Part shown: positions 40,761 to 53,804 of the stretch, piece by piece | How positions within the stretch are numbered: the first letter of the stretch is position 1 | Layout: the number at the start of each line of letters is the position of its first letter | DNA from: Proteromonas lacertae | Lineage: Eukaryota > Sar > Bigyra > Opalinata > Proteromonadidae | DNA length: 64,000 nt | Direction: 5' to 3' | Assembly (NCBI GenBank): GCA_002245135.1 | Contig: NGBS01000301.1 | Location: 62,001-126,000, forward strand | Notes under the pieces: model-generated | The model's database searches: none | Seen by the model: the letters and a program-made list of their open reading frames with translations, nothing else | Told to the model about the DNA's origin: nothing | Made by a program: the position numbers and the translations under genes

Positions 40761-42585
40761 CATTCTGTAGGTTTCATAACAGTATGCTTAATACTAAGTC
40801 CATTCTTATTTGTAAAAATATATAAACCTTTATAATGATATATGTCGGACAAACTATTATCAACAGCATAAACAAATGCATCATTAATTCTAATTGTATT
40901 CTTTGTCACAGTATTGGTTATAAAACTAACAAAATCTATTGAATCAGAAATTGTTTTGTTTTTAAACAAAACATTTGTCTTTTCTCCTTTTGTATTTTGT
41001 ACAGAAACACTCTTATCATCAGCAAATGTGAAAATATAACCAACATATTCTCCAACTAACGATTCTACGTAATCAACTGCTTTGTTGCATGAAGTTGAAA
41101 CATTTCTAAAGAAATATAACAATAATAATAACAATACGCTAAGGAAATAAACTCTGTTGAACAACTAAACTCTGTTGCTTTATCTTTTGGTAATTCAATA
41201 CCACTATTTTTATTATCAATTAATTCTCTTGTAAGAGTAAATGCTATTCATTATATTATAATTATATATCTATACGTTTGGTCTTTTCTGTAACAGCAAT
41301 TACTAATTGTAATTTAAACAGATTCTCTTGTGTTTGATCTATCGCATTACTCTGTATTATCATTATAAATGTTTCTCCTAAATTGAAATATCCTTTATAG
41401 ACATTTAATTCATTCGTTTCAGCATATAGAAACTTTGTATCTACAGTTTCTGTTATAATTCTTTTTGGAACATTCTTTACTGGTGATGATAAAAGCGAAG
41501 AAGCCAGTGCATCATATTTTTCATCAAATAAAGTTGTAATCTTTCTATAAACATTATCATATTTCTGTTTAAAATCATCAATATTACTATAATATTTTAT
41601 ATAATCAGCACCTTTAAATAATTCAGCCCAATAATTTTCTCCTAATATAAATATCATATCACCAGATTCTTCCAATGCTATCGCAGTTACACCTATACTA
41701 CTGTAATTCTCATGAGGTTCAAAACTCATTGAGGAAGTACTTTGCTTTAACGTATAATCACTTTCTCTATAGCTTATATCTGAACTGTACATGTTGCCAT
41801 TGTAGACTACATCTATATGGCTCCTCTCAGAATCACTAAAGTGTTGTATACCCATTTTATCAACATCATCTACAGGAAAAGTCTTTGCTTGCATTTTGTT
41901 AATTATATATCTAGCAGTACCATCTTTTATATCATCTTCTTCATCTATATAACTATATAAAATACTAGTTCATACAGATATCATAAGTTTGTACTACTAC
42001 GTCAGCAAAATTAATATATAAGTCAGTTGCATATTCTTTCACTTCAACCGTTATTTTTTGAGGTAAAGGCAGCTCTTTTTCATATGATTTAGCTAATGTT
42101 TGAATTTTTTGGCAGGAAGTGCTGGCCTCTTGAAAACTTATTTTCTCCTGGATTGTAGAACACCCACTTACACTATTATAAGAATTTACTTCTGTTGAAT
42201 TGAGGTATATAAAAGAATTTGATTTATCAAGTGTAGGATTCTCTATCAAATACTCATCTCCTGTTACATTGAGAGTATATTTGTAGACTAGTTTATATCC
42301 ATTTACTTCTTTGAAATATCGTTTAGTCAAAACACCAAATGTGTCATTTGTGAAGACATAACCAGCATTAAGAGACTCAGCATATCCGGTAAGAGCTAAT
42401 TTTTTAGCATCCTTGGTTTGCATCGCTCTGTTAACTTTTCGAACATTGGATCTGACAGTTGATCTACTTAATCTTTCACCTAATGGGCTAACAGCATTTG
42501 CATTGTGAAGACAAATGATGATGAGCAAGAAACCTATGAACAATAGACGCTATCATATCATACAAAAGAAATTCTTGACTGGCAT
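34213..42585 (-). CDS. Giant receptor-like membrane protein with repeated ectodomain and PH domain
   Basis: This single gene of about 8.4 kb (about 12 short introns, roughly 2,600 residues) runs from a signal peptide (ATG at 42585; MPVKNFFC-FLLIIICLHNANA across a 30-nt intron) to DH at 34213. The ectodomain repeats a module about three times (about 42.5-41.2, 41.1-39.2 and 39.1-37.2 kb). Each has a Y-x-Y...(F/Y)YFSD...C...C block and a K-T-(F/Y)-P-V-D motif. A conserved C-terminal part follows with PxMVYVNxPF, a Cys cluster GVCCKHEEGELC, one membrane span (WYVILLIVLVVVVLAIVIG, about 34970) and a cytoplasmic PH domain (LEGYLMKEGKYGYQRRYCVL, about 34770-34410). The paralogue at 50727 shares this part. 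PH binding of phosphoinositides is inferred. The frame slips near 34685 and 34450. Confidence 0.75.
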
Positions 42586-43121
42586 TTTTCACCCCCTTAA
42601 AATTCAGAATCTGGCGAATTAGATTTGATTATAACGACATTTTTCTCATCTCAAACTGTCAGTTGTAGTTTCAGATAGTTTATTATAAAAGATGACTTAA
42701 GATTTAAATCACCTTTATCCAAAAAAGGTAAAAATATCTAGATAGAATTGTTAAATCAGACAGAAATGTAGAATAATTATGTAAAAATGTAAAAATCCTT
42801 TTATTGTATCTATTATATGAAAATAAGTTAATATAAACACTTATATTGAGTTTCTTCTTCCATAATGGCTAACTAATGTACCTTATTTCTGTTTTATCCC
42901 ACTTACTCTGCTTGTTCTTGTATATAATATCATTTTATAAAATTTTTAATTTTTTAATCTCTTTTTCTAATAAGATTAAGCCAAGTAGTTGAATTTACAT
43001 ATTGTAATGTTTTTCATATTCATAATATGCATGCAATGTATGAATAGCATAATAATCAACAACTAAAACTTCGAAAAAACAACATTTCAATGATATTACA
43101 AAATTATCTTAAATGTTTCAA
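42586..43121. other. Intergenic region upstream of the giant receptor gene
   Basis: The region lies between the receptor start and the WDR6 stop. It is AT-rich, with no open exon of coding character, RNA gene or clear repeat. It probably holds the receptor's promoter. Confidence 0.5.
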
Positions 43122-46100
43122 TCATTCAACAAATTCAAACTTATTAATCGATAAGCCAGATCCTCCTGCCAATAATAACATCGAATTATCTTCATATCTG
43201 TACATTTTCACACATTCTATCACATTTGCTATTGAAATATATCGAACCACTTCTTTACAACTCCTGCATTCATCAATATACACCTCTTTAACTTCATAAC
43301 CCTCTCTAATCTCACCAACATCACAATTCACTTTCAATAATATAGATTTTTGATCATAACCACTTAAAAAAATATATTCGTTATAATTATCAATCGATTT
43401 TATAGAGGAAGTAGCAATACAATTAATCCTTTCAATATTTCCATACCATTTAACTTCATTTCTATTATTTAAGCAAATATATCCTATTGATAAACTCTGA
43501 TCATCTCCAACTGTAGAAATAATCAAACACTTGGAATTTTTTGGATTTTTTATTAAAGCAATATCATTTACTCCCATCTTGTTTATTCCATTTACTTCAA
43601 AAATAGAATTCATTTTTATTGGTTTTATATTATATATCTCATTTACATTACTAATCACTCTTTTAGATGATTTTTCTATATATTCTTTCATTATATCTGT
43701 AATATTCCATATGTTGATTATTCCATCTGTTCTTCCACTTATTAACAAATATTCTTCACGTTCTCTACTCAAATCTTCTACTGATTCAATATCTAATGAC
43801 AAAATTGGTCGATTTATTTCGTCACAATAATACAGAGATTCTAATATATTATATCTTTCATCATATCCATAAACTGTTATTTCACCTTCTGAATTACCTG
43901 TAACTAGCAGATAAAGTAATAAACCATATTCATTTGGTAAAGATATTGATTTGGATGATAATATTCTTTGATCTTGCTGCAATTTAGCCCAAGTGCCTTC
44001 TTTAGGATAGGATGAGATATTTTCAATAATTGGAACTTCATTAATAATGCCAAAATAATGAAATTTCCAAATGTTTATTAACCTTCTTCCTCCACAAGTG
44101 AACAGTATTGGTTCTTTTCCTGGATAATTACAGTGGGTTATTGTTTGAATGGAACTTATATGTTTTTCTAAAGTTTCGATTAAGGAGATTGAATTGTCAG
44201 TTTTATTATATTTTAATATTTTACAAGTTGTATCTTCACCACCTGTTACTATGAATATTTCATTATCATTTAAGTGAGTTAAACCATCTTTATTACTTAA
44301 TATATCTATTGAATCAATCTCTAAACCATGATAATTCATATTTACAGCACATTTTGATAGTTTAATTTCTTCATCATCTATTATTATTGTTGTTGTAGGT
44401 GATGGTGGTATTTTATAGATAGTTGAATAACTAATCAATTTACTGGTTGATTTTATACCAGCAAATGCAACTGTAAATCCTTCAATTGGATGATTCTTAT
44501 TACACCAAATACCATAAGGTCTTCTCCAACCACCAGATTCAATTCGGAATATTATATATTGATTTGTTACATCATAAATAAACAATTCACTTTCATGGAA
44601 TCCATATACAATTATTTCATTATTTCCTGTCCAATAAATATCACTAACACTTGCAATTGGACCTGTTTTAATACTATTAATCAATCTAAATTCTATTTTA
44701 TTATCTTCTTCATTATATATGTAAATATAACTGTTGATTTTTCCATTATTACCAATTGAATAGAGTAAGTTATTTTGATTAATAACAATCTTGGAGATGT
44801 TGAATTTATGAACTTTTTTAATCGTTTTTAATGGATAATTCTTCTTACCATCTTCTCCATCTAATTTCCTATTGGTTAATTTGTAGATATGAATTTCACC
44901 TAATGCATCTCCAACAAATAGCAATTTATTTTTCAAATCAACTGTAATTGTAGTTCCAAATGTCTTATCAGGTAAATAATATTCATCTATTAAAAATACA
45001 TCTAACTTTCCATCTTTTTCTTCTAATAAATAATTACTAATTATTCCATTAGCAAAACATAAATATATTCTCAATTTTCCATCTTCATACTCATTATCAT
45101 TGTCAAATAAAACTCTCATTATTCTCACATTTGATACATTGAATATTACTGGAATTTGATTGGTTTCTCTACAATTTATAATGTACAAATTACCTGTAGC
45201 ATCTCCAGTAATCAACAATTCTTCATTTTTAGATAAAGACAATAAATTGTACAATCCAAATTTAGTATCAGAATTGGGTTTTACTAATTCAATAAATTCT
45301 TCATTTGACATATCTAATTTCCATATATAACCCCAATAAGATGATAAATAACAATATTTCCCATCATTTGTAAATATAATACCTCGAATGCATTCAGTAT
45401 CTATTTTGTTATTAAAAATATTGTTTTGTATTGAAGGAATTATCCATTTAATACTTGCAGATGATGAAGATAGAGTATTTAAACATTCTTCTTTATTATT
45501 ACTAATCTGTGCTAATTGTTCATTCAAATTCCATATCTTCACTGACGAATCATTTCCACCTGTAACGATAATATTTTTATAAATATCAATTGACCAAATA
45601 TGTTTGCCATTATGACCACTTAAAACAGTCAAATTTTTTCCTTTTATATCCCATACTCTGCATGTACAATCTTCACTACTACTAATTACATATTCATTAC
45701 TTATTCTACAATCCCATAATCTCGCTGTATGACCAAATGAAGTAAATACATTCTCATATTTTCCTTTTTCTTTGATGGTTAAACTGCTAATTTTCCCCCC
45801 ACTAGTAAATGGATTTTTGGTTGGTATTTCTGTAAGACTTGAATGTTTCCATAATCTAACAGTTCTGTCATCACTTGCTGATACAAGAAAATACCCGTTT
45901 CTTGACCAATTTACTTTGAATAATACACCTTCATGACCATTTACTATATCAAATGTTTTACCATCTACAGAATCCCAAACTACGATTTTATTGAATATTG
46001 TACCTGCTAATACTAAGATGTGATTATCAGATGTCTGAAAGAGTAACATTGAGTATAATAAGCAATTATGTTCTCCTCTTCTTTCGAAGAGTATTTTGTT

Positions 46101-46532
46101 TTCTGATAATTTGTATTTTTGTATGTAGTTATGTCCAAAACCTATTATGATTTCTTCTTTTGACAACGGATATACATCCCAAATCAAATCTGAAAGGTTT
46201 GGTAAAGAGTATAATAGTTTTGGTGGTACTTTGAAGCTTCCTTCATTTTCATATACAAATAAATCCTTTTGACAAAATACAATAAGCTGATTTTCAACTA
46301 TATCAATAAAGAATGATTATATACAGAATCTAATTCCATGAATTATATTTATTGTCTGAATTTCAATTGTATAAAGTAAGTTTGTATCTTGAAGAGAATA
46401 AACTTTTACAACATTCCCAATTCCTACAAATAATACAATAATAACTATACCACAGAATATTAATTCTTCTGTACCGAATATTTGAACTTCAGATACCGCT
46501 CCAATATAATGACATAATGATAAATTCGACAT
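43122..46532 (-). CDS. WDR6: WDR6-like WD40 protein (tRNA 2'-O-methylation cofactor)
   Basis: Two exons (27-nt intron at about 46290-46317) give about 1,110 residues, made almost wholly of WD40 repeats. Clear repeats are at 45990-45870 (NGHEGVLFKVNWSRNGYFLV, DDRTVRLW), 45720-45540 (SSEDCTCRVWDIKG, GGNDSSVKIW) and others down to the C-terminus. Length and arrangement match WDR6 / yeast Trm734 (Rtt10), which partners the FTSJ1/Trm7 methyltransferase to 2'-O-methylate position 34 of tRNAs. The opening LCHYIGAVSEVQIFG is also WDR6-like. The frame is clean over 1,000 codons. TRMT61A, another tRNA-modification gene, lies 12 kb away. Confidence 0.85.
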
Positions 46533-46589
46533 TTCCGATTATCAAGCCATCAAGCTTTGAATTTTTATAATTCATTTGTTTCAACAACT

Positions 46590-48671
46590 ATGAAAGTATG
46601 TAATTTCATATTACTATTTATAGGATACTGCAAGTGTTGCTCAACCAGAATTATTTGAAGTCAATCATTATTCTTTCAATTGGTTGATTGATATGAAGAA
46701 GCATGTTGTTGATGGAACTTGTTGTTTAAAGATAACAAAGAAGAAAGATTCTGCTCAGATGCTATTACTAGATATATTTAACCTCAATATCTCAAAAGTA
46801 ATGTACAGGAATGAAGAACTACCATTTGAAATAAAAGACTTTACTCCATTTGGACAAGATTTGATGATTGTTCTACCTAGCAATATCGAAACCAATTTCG
46901 AGTTGATAATAACTTATTCAACAGGAGAAACACCTTGCATTTGTTGGTTAGATCCAGAACAGACAGCAGGTAAAAAATACTCGTATATGTACACACAAGG
47001 ACAAGCATGTTTGAATCGTGGATTATTTCCTAGTCAAGATACTCCCAGTGTTCGTTCAACCTATTCAGCAACAGTGACAGTAGAAAAGCCTTTCAATGTA
47101 GTAATGGCAGCAAAGAGACTAACAATAACGCCAAAAGAAGAAGGCAATAATTACATATATGAATTTGAATTAAAACAAACAATACCTTCTTATTTAGTCG
47201 CAATGGCGGTTGGTAATATTGTTTCAGCTGATATTGGTCCAAGATCAAAGTATATATATATTATATATTATTATATTATAGAGTATGGACTGAGCCAGAG
47301 ATGATAAAAGAAGCACAAAATGAATTTGATGGAATTACTGAAGTATAATTGAATATATTTTTAATCATATTTTTATAGAAGTATCTATCAACTGGAGAGA
47401 AGCTATTTGGTAAGTATTTATGGGAGGAGTATGATTTATTAGTAATGCCACCTTCATTTCCAGTATATTTTATCTTTTATTAAATAGTATGGGGGAATGG
47501 AAAATCCAAGATTAACTTTCGTCACCCCATGTTTATTAGTCGGTGATCATTCCCTATGTGATACAGTAGCACATGAAATATCCCATTCATGGTTCGGAAA
47601 TTTGGTAACCAATGCGAATTGGGGAGAATTTTGGTTGAATGAAGGATTCACCATGTTTGCTCAGCGAAGAATAGTAGATGAAGTATCAGGAGAAGCAGTT
47701 TCAGCAATGGAAGCAGTAACTGGACAAAAGAACTTCAAGCAATTAATAGAATTTGAAGGAGAAAGTAATCCATTAACATGTTTAAGAGTGATTATTGATG
47801 AAGGAGTTGATCCTGATGATACTTATAACTATACACCTTATGAGAAAGGATATGCTTTTGTTTGTTATCTTAGATATTTGATTGGTAATGATAAAAAAGT
47901 ATAATATATTTTATATTTTATATTTGTATAGAAATTTGATGATTGGTTAAAAGTGTATGTTAATGATAATCAATTCAAAAGTATTGTTGCTGAAGATATG
48001 TTTGCTCATTATATGAACTATTTCCCTGAAATTAAAGAGAAGAAGTTGGATGAAAAAACAGGATTTGAGTTTATTAAGACATGGTTAGAAAAACCAGGAA
48101 TGGTATATATATATATATATTGATATTCATTTATATAATTTTAGCCACCATTTAATCCAGATTTAAGTGTTGCTGAAACATTATCAAAACCAGCTGAAGA
48201 ATTAGCTAAAGAATGGATTGAAGGAAAAGAAGTAACAAAAGTTGAATTTGATAAATGGCATACTTATCAACAAGTATATATATTTATGTTTTATATATTG
48301 AAAATAGTGTCATTTCTTAGATACATTAGTTGATAGTGATATTGTAAAGAAACAAGAAAATATAAGAAAAATATGTGAAACATATAAACTAGATAAATCA
48401 AAAAATGCAGAAGTATATTCATATATTTTTATATTAGACTCGTTTAAGATGGTGTAGTTTAATAATAAAATCAAATTTAGTAGATCATTTTGATGATGTA
48501 ACTTCATTTTTAAGTTATCAAGGAAAACAGAAGTATTTATTACCTTTATACACATTGATGATGAAAGGAACAGATGAAACTAAGGCTTTAGCTAATAAAA
48601 TATATAATGATACTAAGAAGACAATTCATGTGAGTGTTCAAAGATATATTGAACAAATATTAAAGAATTGA
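46590..48671 (+). CDS. LTA4H: LTA4H-like M1 zinc aminopeptidase
   Basis: About eight exons give about 600 residues in the LTA4H subfamily. Signatures in order are QTAGKKYSYMYTQGQA, QDTPSVRSTY, LLVMPPSFP, GGMENPRLTFVTP and the zinc site HEISHSW with the third ligand in WLNEGFT, followed by a C-terminal helical domain. The family removes N-terminal residues from peptides; vertebrate members also hydrolyse leukotriene A4, which cannot be inferred here. The start at 46590 gives a first exon of only two codons, joined by a 28-nt intron (46596-46623). Moving to a later ATG would lose family sequence (AQPELFEVNHYSFNW). The gene is divergent with WDR6, 57 bp apart. Confidence 0.93.
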
Positions 48672-48745
48672 TAATAGTTGTGTATTGTTATTGTTTATTT
48701 TTATTGAATTAAAAAATACATATAAAGAATAAATAAAGATAATTA

Positions 48746-50372
48746 TTATATAGTTATTTCATTACTTTCCATCATTTGTTTGATATTTTCTGAAGAACCA
48801 GTTGGGAATGTAGGAACTATTAAACTACTCAAAGTTGATCTTCTACCAGTAGCAAGTAATGGCTTTCCATCAAGTGGTTCAATATAGTAATTCAAATAAA
48901 TCAGACAGAAAAGTGTAATTAATTGAACAGTAATTAGAATCACTATTTTTATCCAAAATGTATCATTTCCATATAAGATAAATCCAATAATATACTGTAA
49001 ACTCATACCAAATGTTTGAAACATGTAAAAATCTATTAATTACAATATAAAATTTATATATGTTATACTTGAAATAGCACAATTTCTATCTTCATCATTA
49101 TCATAATATGACTGTAATATTGCAGCTGGTTGACCTAACCAAATACCATCACCACATCCTAAGAATAAACCAATAGAAATCGCACAAATAAAACCTTGAA
49201 CAGTTGGAGAATTATGAGGAATCTAGTATATAATAATAATAATTATTATTATTAATAAATACTTCATAAATAAGTAAAGTAATATAAGCAGTTAAATCAC
49301 AAATTGCTGCAAATATTATAACACCTTTTCTACCTATTTTAGGATGACTTGCTGCTTTACCTCCATTGAAATTAACTATAGCATCAATTGCATAAAATGC
49401 TGCTGTTATATAACCAGTATTTTCAACTTTTACTATATATCCAGCTACATACTTAGTGAAATCAGCAACGACAAATGCCAATTCAAAACCACTGAATATT
49501 GATGGAATAATCATCAATTGCATTTTTCTGGAATTCTTTATTAACATTAAATTCTTCATTATTGATGGTGGCTATATTAATATAATAATGAATATCAATT
49601 ATGTTTATACTGGTTTTTCTACAGCAACATTATCTCCTCCTTCTTCTTCTTTTACACCCTCTACATTTGGTAGGAAAAATGTAATAATTAAACCACTACA
49701 AGAAACACAACCCATTACAATAAACATAATATTTTTATCAAATATGTGCAACAGTATACTTCCTGTTCCATTTCCTGAACAAATTGCACATTCCATAAAA
49801 CAGAATAATAAACCATTGAAATAAGAAGTTGCAGATTCAAATACTATAAAGTATTATGAATATATATAAATACACATCTTTTTTTCTTTACTATAATGAA
49901 CAGAACATCTTCCTAAATATATACCTTCACCACACCAAAACAAACCACCTCCAGTTCCTGCAACTATGTTGGCTGGTACAAATATGTAAGGTTTTGGGTA
50001 GAGATTTGCAAAAATGACACAGATATATCCCATACCTGCTATGAACATTCCTTTTCTAAAAATAAATTATGAATGAGAATACTTTGGACCAAAATAGTTG
50101 ATAAATTTAGGGCCAAACAGACATGCAATAGCAAAACATAAATAGTTACATGAGAGGCAGATATATCCCAACTCTTCATTCAGCTGCGATTGATAAACCT
50201 ACAAAATATAAGAACTATATCATACTGTGCATGCATAATATCCAAAAAACAATCCAAATATACTTAATGACAAAATAACCACAGATAGGTGATAGTTTAC
50301 TTTTTTAATTTCAGGTTGTATAGGTTCCTGTGTTTGTGATGTAATCAAATTATCATTAACATTGTTTTCCAT
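48746..50372 (-). CDS. UNC93-like major-facilitator membrane protein
   Basis: About seven exons code for about 470 residues with roughly twelve hydrophobic segments. The pattern VPANIVAGTGGGLFWCGEGIYLG and the related LFLGCGDGIWLGQPAA in the second half are UNC93-type repeats, as is ESATSYFNGLLF in the middle. UNC93 proteins are MFS relatives; animal forms regulate K+ channels or traffic Toll-like receptors. In protists and fungi the function is unknown. The N-terminus is cytosolic-looking (MENNVNDNLITSQTQEP). The start at 50372 is the only upstream ATG consistent with this leader. Confidence 0.8.
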
Positions 50373-50726
50373 CTAGAAGCTGAGAAAAATGGGATTATAA
50401 AAAATTGTGTTTCAATTTTATAAGAGTAAATGACACAGTGAATATAAATCTCAGTAATATATGTTATAACGTAAATAGTTATGTCATTAGATGAGTTTTA
50501 TAAGGCTATTTAGAAAGTGAAATTACGGATATCACCTAAGTTCCATATATTTCTTCATTTCTATTTTAATTATTAGTATTTATTAATGGACCTCCAATTT
50601 ATATGCACAAATTGTGTCTATAACATGGTGAAAATCATAAGTAAAGATTTGACCGTTTTAAAAAGTTTCTACTATTTGTAATAACTGTTAGTTTATTTTT
50701 AAAGTTGATTTTATCATTATATTACG
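50373..50726. other. Divergent intergenic region
   Basis: This region lies between the starts of the UNC93-like gene and the intronless PH receptor. It is AT-rich, and no coding exon, RNA gene or repeat was seen. It must hold two promoters, but no motif stands out. Confidence 0.5.
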
Positions 50727-53663
50727 ATGAAAATCATATATTTGTTATTAATTATATCTATTATATTCATACATGTAAAAGCTGAGAATAATAGAATTAT
50801 TGACGAAGAAGAAGTGGTTATAAATAGTAGAAGAGTATTAGCAGATGAAGCTATTAAATATTCAATTAAAATTTGTGGAACAAGACCTGAAAAGCCAACA
50901 GAAACAACAACAACTCCAGAAGCTACAACAACAACAATAGCTACTACCAAACCAGAAGTGACCACCACAGACGATGAAATTTTAATTAGTTCTTCTGCTG
51001 CAACAACAAGAACTGATGATGAACAAGAAACACCAACAGAAGATGAAAAAGAGAATAAACAGAGAATATTAGCTGAAAGAAAAGATTTTGATATGACAGA
51101 TAAAACCGAATTGGGAAATATAATAAAATCAATATTAACCGAATTATATCCCGAAGGTGTTACAGTAAAACAAGTAGATATTCCAACAATAGAAGAACCT
51201 TATAGTTTAACAATTAATATCACTTTAGTAAATAGTAATGATGATAATAAAGTAAAGATTGAAGATTTAAATTTGAATATTAGTTCAAATAATAATGATG
51301 ATTTTTACAACAAATTAAACGAAGCTACTAATAATATATATAGTAAATGTAGACTAGAAGAAACAACAACATGTAAATATGACAAACAAAGTTATAAATT
51401 TATAACAAAAAATGTTGGAAGTAGAAAAATAACACCAACATTCGGATCAAAATTAATAGAAGGTAGTTGTACAAATACAATAACTTCAATGGATCCTGAT
51501 ACTGGAAAAATCAGTGTTATTTTATCCAAAGAATTTTCATCTTACTGTAAAATACAATGTAGAGATTATTTAAAGAATGATGGTTATGGAGTTGTAAGTA
51601 TAAAAGTAATTAGTGAAGATAAAGTAGAAAAAGGACCAGTGTTTGATAAAATTAGTTATCCAGTAATGGTATATGTAAATGAACCATTTAATACAACTTT
51701 AACATTGAAATATCCTGATATTATTGATGATAGTGAAGAGGAAGAAGAAGAAGAAAAAGTAAATAAAAACAATAATAAAAATGAAAATGAAAATGAAGAA
51801 TTAACAATAGAAATGGTTATAAATGATAATGATAACAGTAACTTTACTATGAATGAACAAGAATCAACAGGTATTGAAGAATTCAAATTTAATAATGCCA
51901 ATATTACAATTAAAGAGAATACTGAAATTACAATAGAAAAAGAAATTGAGTTAGCATATAGAAATGTTAGTAATGAGCATATATTTCATAATGTTATTGT
52001 AAAGGTATTATCTCAGCCTTGTCCAAATCCAGATGACATGGGAGTTTGTTGTGTTCATAAACCTGGAGAATTATGTAGTAATTTAACATTGAGTTTTTCA
52101 TTTGTTAGTTTTACTACTTCAAGATTATTAGCTGCTGTTGCTGTTGCTGATAGTAGTAGTGATGTTGAATTTAGAAATGAATTTAAAGAAGCATTAGATG
52201 TTAATGTATTTACACCACAAGATTGTGTTGCTACTGATAAAAGTGAAGGAACAACATTAAATGATCCATTAATATTATCAGTGAAGAAGAATGCGCCAAG
52301 TGAAAGTGGTGATGGTGATAATGATTCTGGAAATAAACCAACAAAAATCATAACATTAGAAGAAGCATTTAAAGGTATAATAACATCCATAGAAAAAATA
52401 CAAAATAATGAAATACCTGAAGTAGCAAAAGTATTAACAGAAAATAATATTATATTAGATCCTGATCAACCAATCACCTACAGTCAAGTTATATCCAATA
52501 CAGAATTACCCACATTTGAACCAAATCCAGTTAAAACTGGTGGAGAAAATAACAATTGGGCTAAAGATAATTGGTATGTCATATTAATCATTGTTATAGT
52601 GATATTGTTATTGATTGTTGGTGGCGTATTTGGTAGTTTGTTTATTATAAAGAAGAGAAAAAATAATAATAATAATTCTTTACCAACTAATTTCAATAGT
52701 GTTGTTGATGGTAATATTGATAATAATAATAATAATGACAAGAAAAAGAGTAAAAATAAGAATAAATACCAAGTCAATGATAAACAAGTGAATGAAAAAC
52801 ATCAATCAATTGAAGATATTGAACCTGAAGGTGATAATGTTGTAGGTAAAGTATCAATTGATATAAATAACAACAGTTATAACAATAATTATGTAGATGA
52901 AGATGATGAAAATACTAATTCAAATAAACCAATCAAACTTGAAGGTTATTTAGAGAAAGAATTGCCAGAAAGAACTACAGATAAATGGATATTAAGATAT
53001 TGTGTATTATATGCAAATCCATCAATATTATATGTATATGAAAGCATGAAGCCAAGTTATAAAGGTAATATCTTTACTGGTGTAAAACAAATCATTCCAT
53101 TAGATTCAGTTAAAACAATTAAATATGATAAAAAACAAAGTAAACAATTATACGATTTTACTATAATTATGTTGGATAATGATCAACAAGTACAATCGAA
53201 TGAATGTATGGAGGATTTGAAGTATGTTCATTTGAAAATACCAGCTGCTGATTATCCTACAACTGTTAATTCATTTAATGAATGGATTAATTACTTGACT
53301 GCTGATGAGAAACCTAGTTTGATTAAAGATGCGTGGGGTGGTGATTATGTTTCTGATAATGGAGAAGATGAGGAACAACAACAACAACAACAACAAGTTG
53401 ATGATAGTGGAGATGTGAAGATTGATTTTAATGATGATGATGATGATGGTAATAATAGGCAGGAAAATGAGGAAGAAGATCATCAACAACAAGAACACAG
53501 ACTACAGACACCTCCACAACCACCTCCACGTCAATTACCTCCTTCACCATCATCACCTCCTACACCACCTCCAAGAGCATTGAATGAGTCTCCTGATAAA
53601 GTATCTTTACCTGTTGGAAGAGTAAAGGCACATCGTGATATTGGCTTAAGGGATGAACCATAA
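50727..53663 (+). CDS. Intronless PH-domain receptor, paralogue of the giant receptor
   Basis: A single uninterrupted frame of 978 codons, in a window where nearly every gene has introns. It has a signal peptide (MKIIYLLLIISIIFIHVKA), a Thr-rich stretch, an ectodomain with SYPVMVYVNEPF and the Cys cluster PNPDDMGVCCVHKPGELC, and one membrane span (WYVILIIVIVILLLIVGGVF, about 52570-52650). A cytoplasmic PH domain follows (LEGYLEKELPE, DKWILRYCVLYANP, about 52930-53310), then an acidic and proline-rich tail with PPQPPPRQLPP, which suits SH3-type binding. It corresponds to the C-terminal third of the giant receptor and lacks that gene's repeated modules. At the GVCC cluster the giant gene has an intron and this one does not. 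A sensing or signalling role is inferred. Confidence 0.8.
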   Translation: MKIIYLLLIISIIFIHVKAENNRIIDEEEVVINSRRVLADEAIKYSIKICGTRPEKPTETTTTPEATTTTIATTKPEVTTTDDEILISSSAATTRTDDEQETPTEDEKENKQRILAERKDFDMTDKTELGNIIKSILTELYPEGVTVKQVDIPTIEEPYSLTINITLVNSNDDNKVKIEDLNLNISSNNNDDFYNKLNEATNNIYSKCRLEETTTCKYDKQSYKFITKNVGSRKITPTFGSKLIEGSCTNTITSMDPDTGKISVILSKEFSSYCKIQCRDYLKNDGYGVVSIKVISEDKVEKGPVFDKISYPVMVYVNEPFNTTLTLKYPDIIDDSEEEEEEEKVNKNNNKNENENEELTIEMVINDNDNSNFTMNEQESTGIEEFKFNNANITIKENTEITIEKEIELAYRNVSNEHIFHNVIVKVLSQPCPNPDDMGVCCVHKPGELCSNLTLSFSFVSFTTSRLLAAVAVADSSSDVEFRNEFKEALDVNVFTPQDCVATDKSEGTTLNDPLILSVKKNAPSESGDGDNDSGNKPTKIITLEEAFKGIITSIEKIQNNEIPEVAKVLTENNIILDPDQPITYSQVISNTELPTFEPNPVKTGGENNNWAKDNWYVILIIVIVILLLIVGGVFGSLFIIKKRKNNNNNSLPTNFNSVVDGNIDNNNNNDKKKSKNKNKYQVNDKQVNEKHQSIEDIEPEGDNVVGKVSIDINNNSYNNNYVDEDDENTNSNKPIKLEGYLEKELPERTTDKWILRYCVLYANPSILYVYESMKPSYKGNIFTGVKQIIPLDSVKTIKYDKKQSKQLYDFTIIMLDNDQQVQSNECMEDLKYVHLKIPAADYPTTVNSFNEWINYLTADEKPSLIKDAWGGDYVSDNGEDEEQQQQQQQVDDSGDVKIDFNDDDDDGNNRQENEEEDHQQQEHRLQTPPQPPPRQLPPSPSSPPTPPPRALNESPDKVSLPVGRVKAHRDIGLRDEP

Positions 53664-53804
53664 AGTATATAATATATTAGAATTATTATTTTTGTAAATA
53701 TATAAGGAATTTAAATGTTGTTTTATTATTGGGAATATAGAAAATAATGAGAATTTCATAATAGAATTTACAAACTTGAAATCAAGCCTGTGTATCTTTA
53801 AATC

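Noticed and set aside
40700-41164. Apparent separate secreted protein with a strongly hydrophobic start
   Set aside because: The hydrophobic leader is a translated intron (GTATTG...TTTAG). Splicing it out joins the exon in frame to the upstream receptor exon, and there is no ATG.
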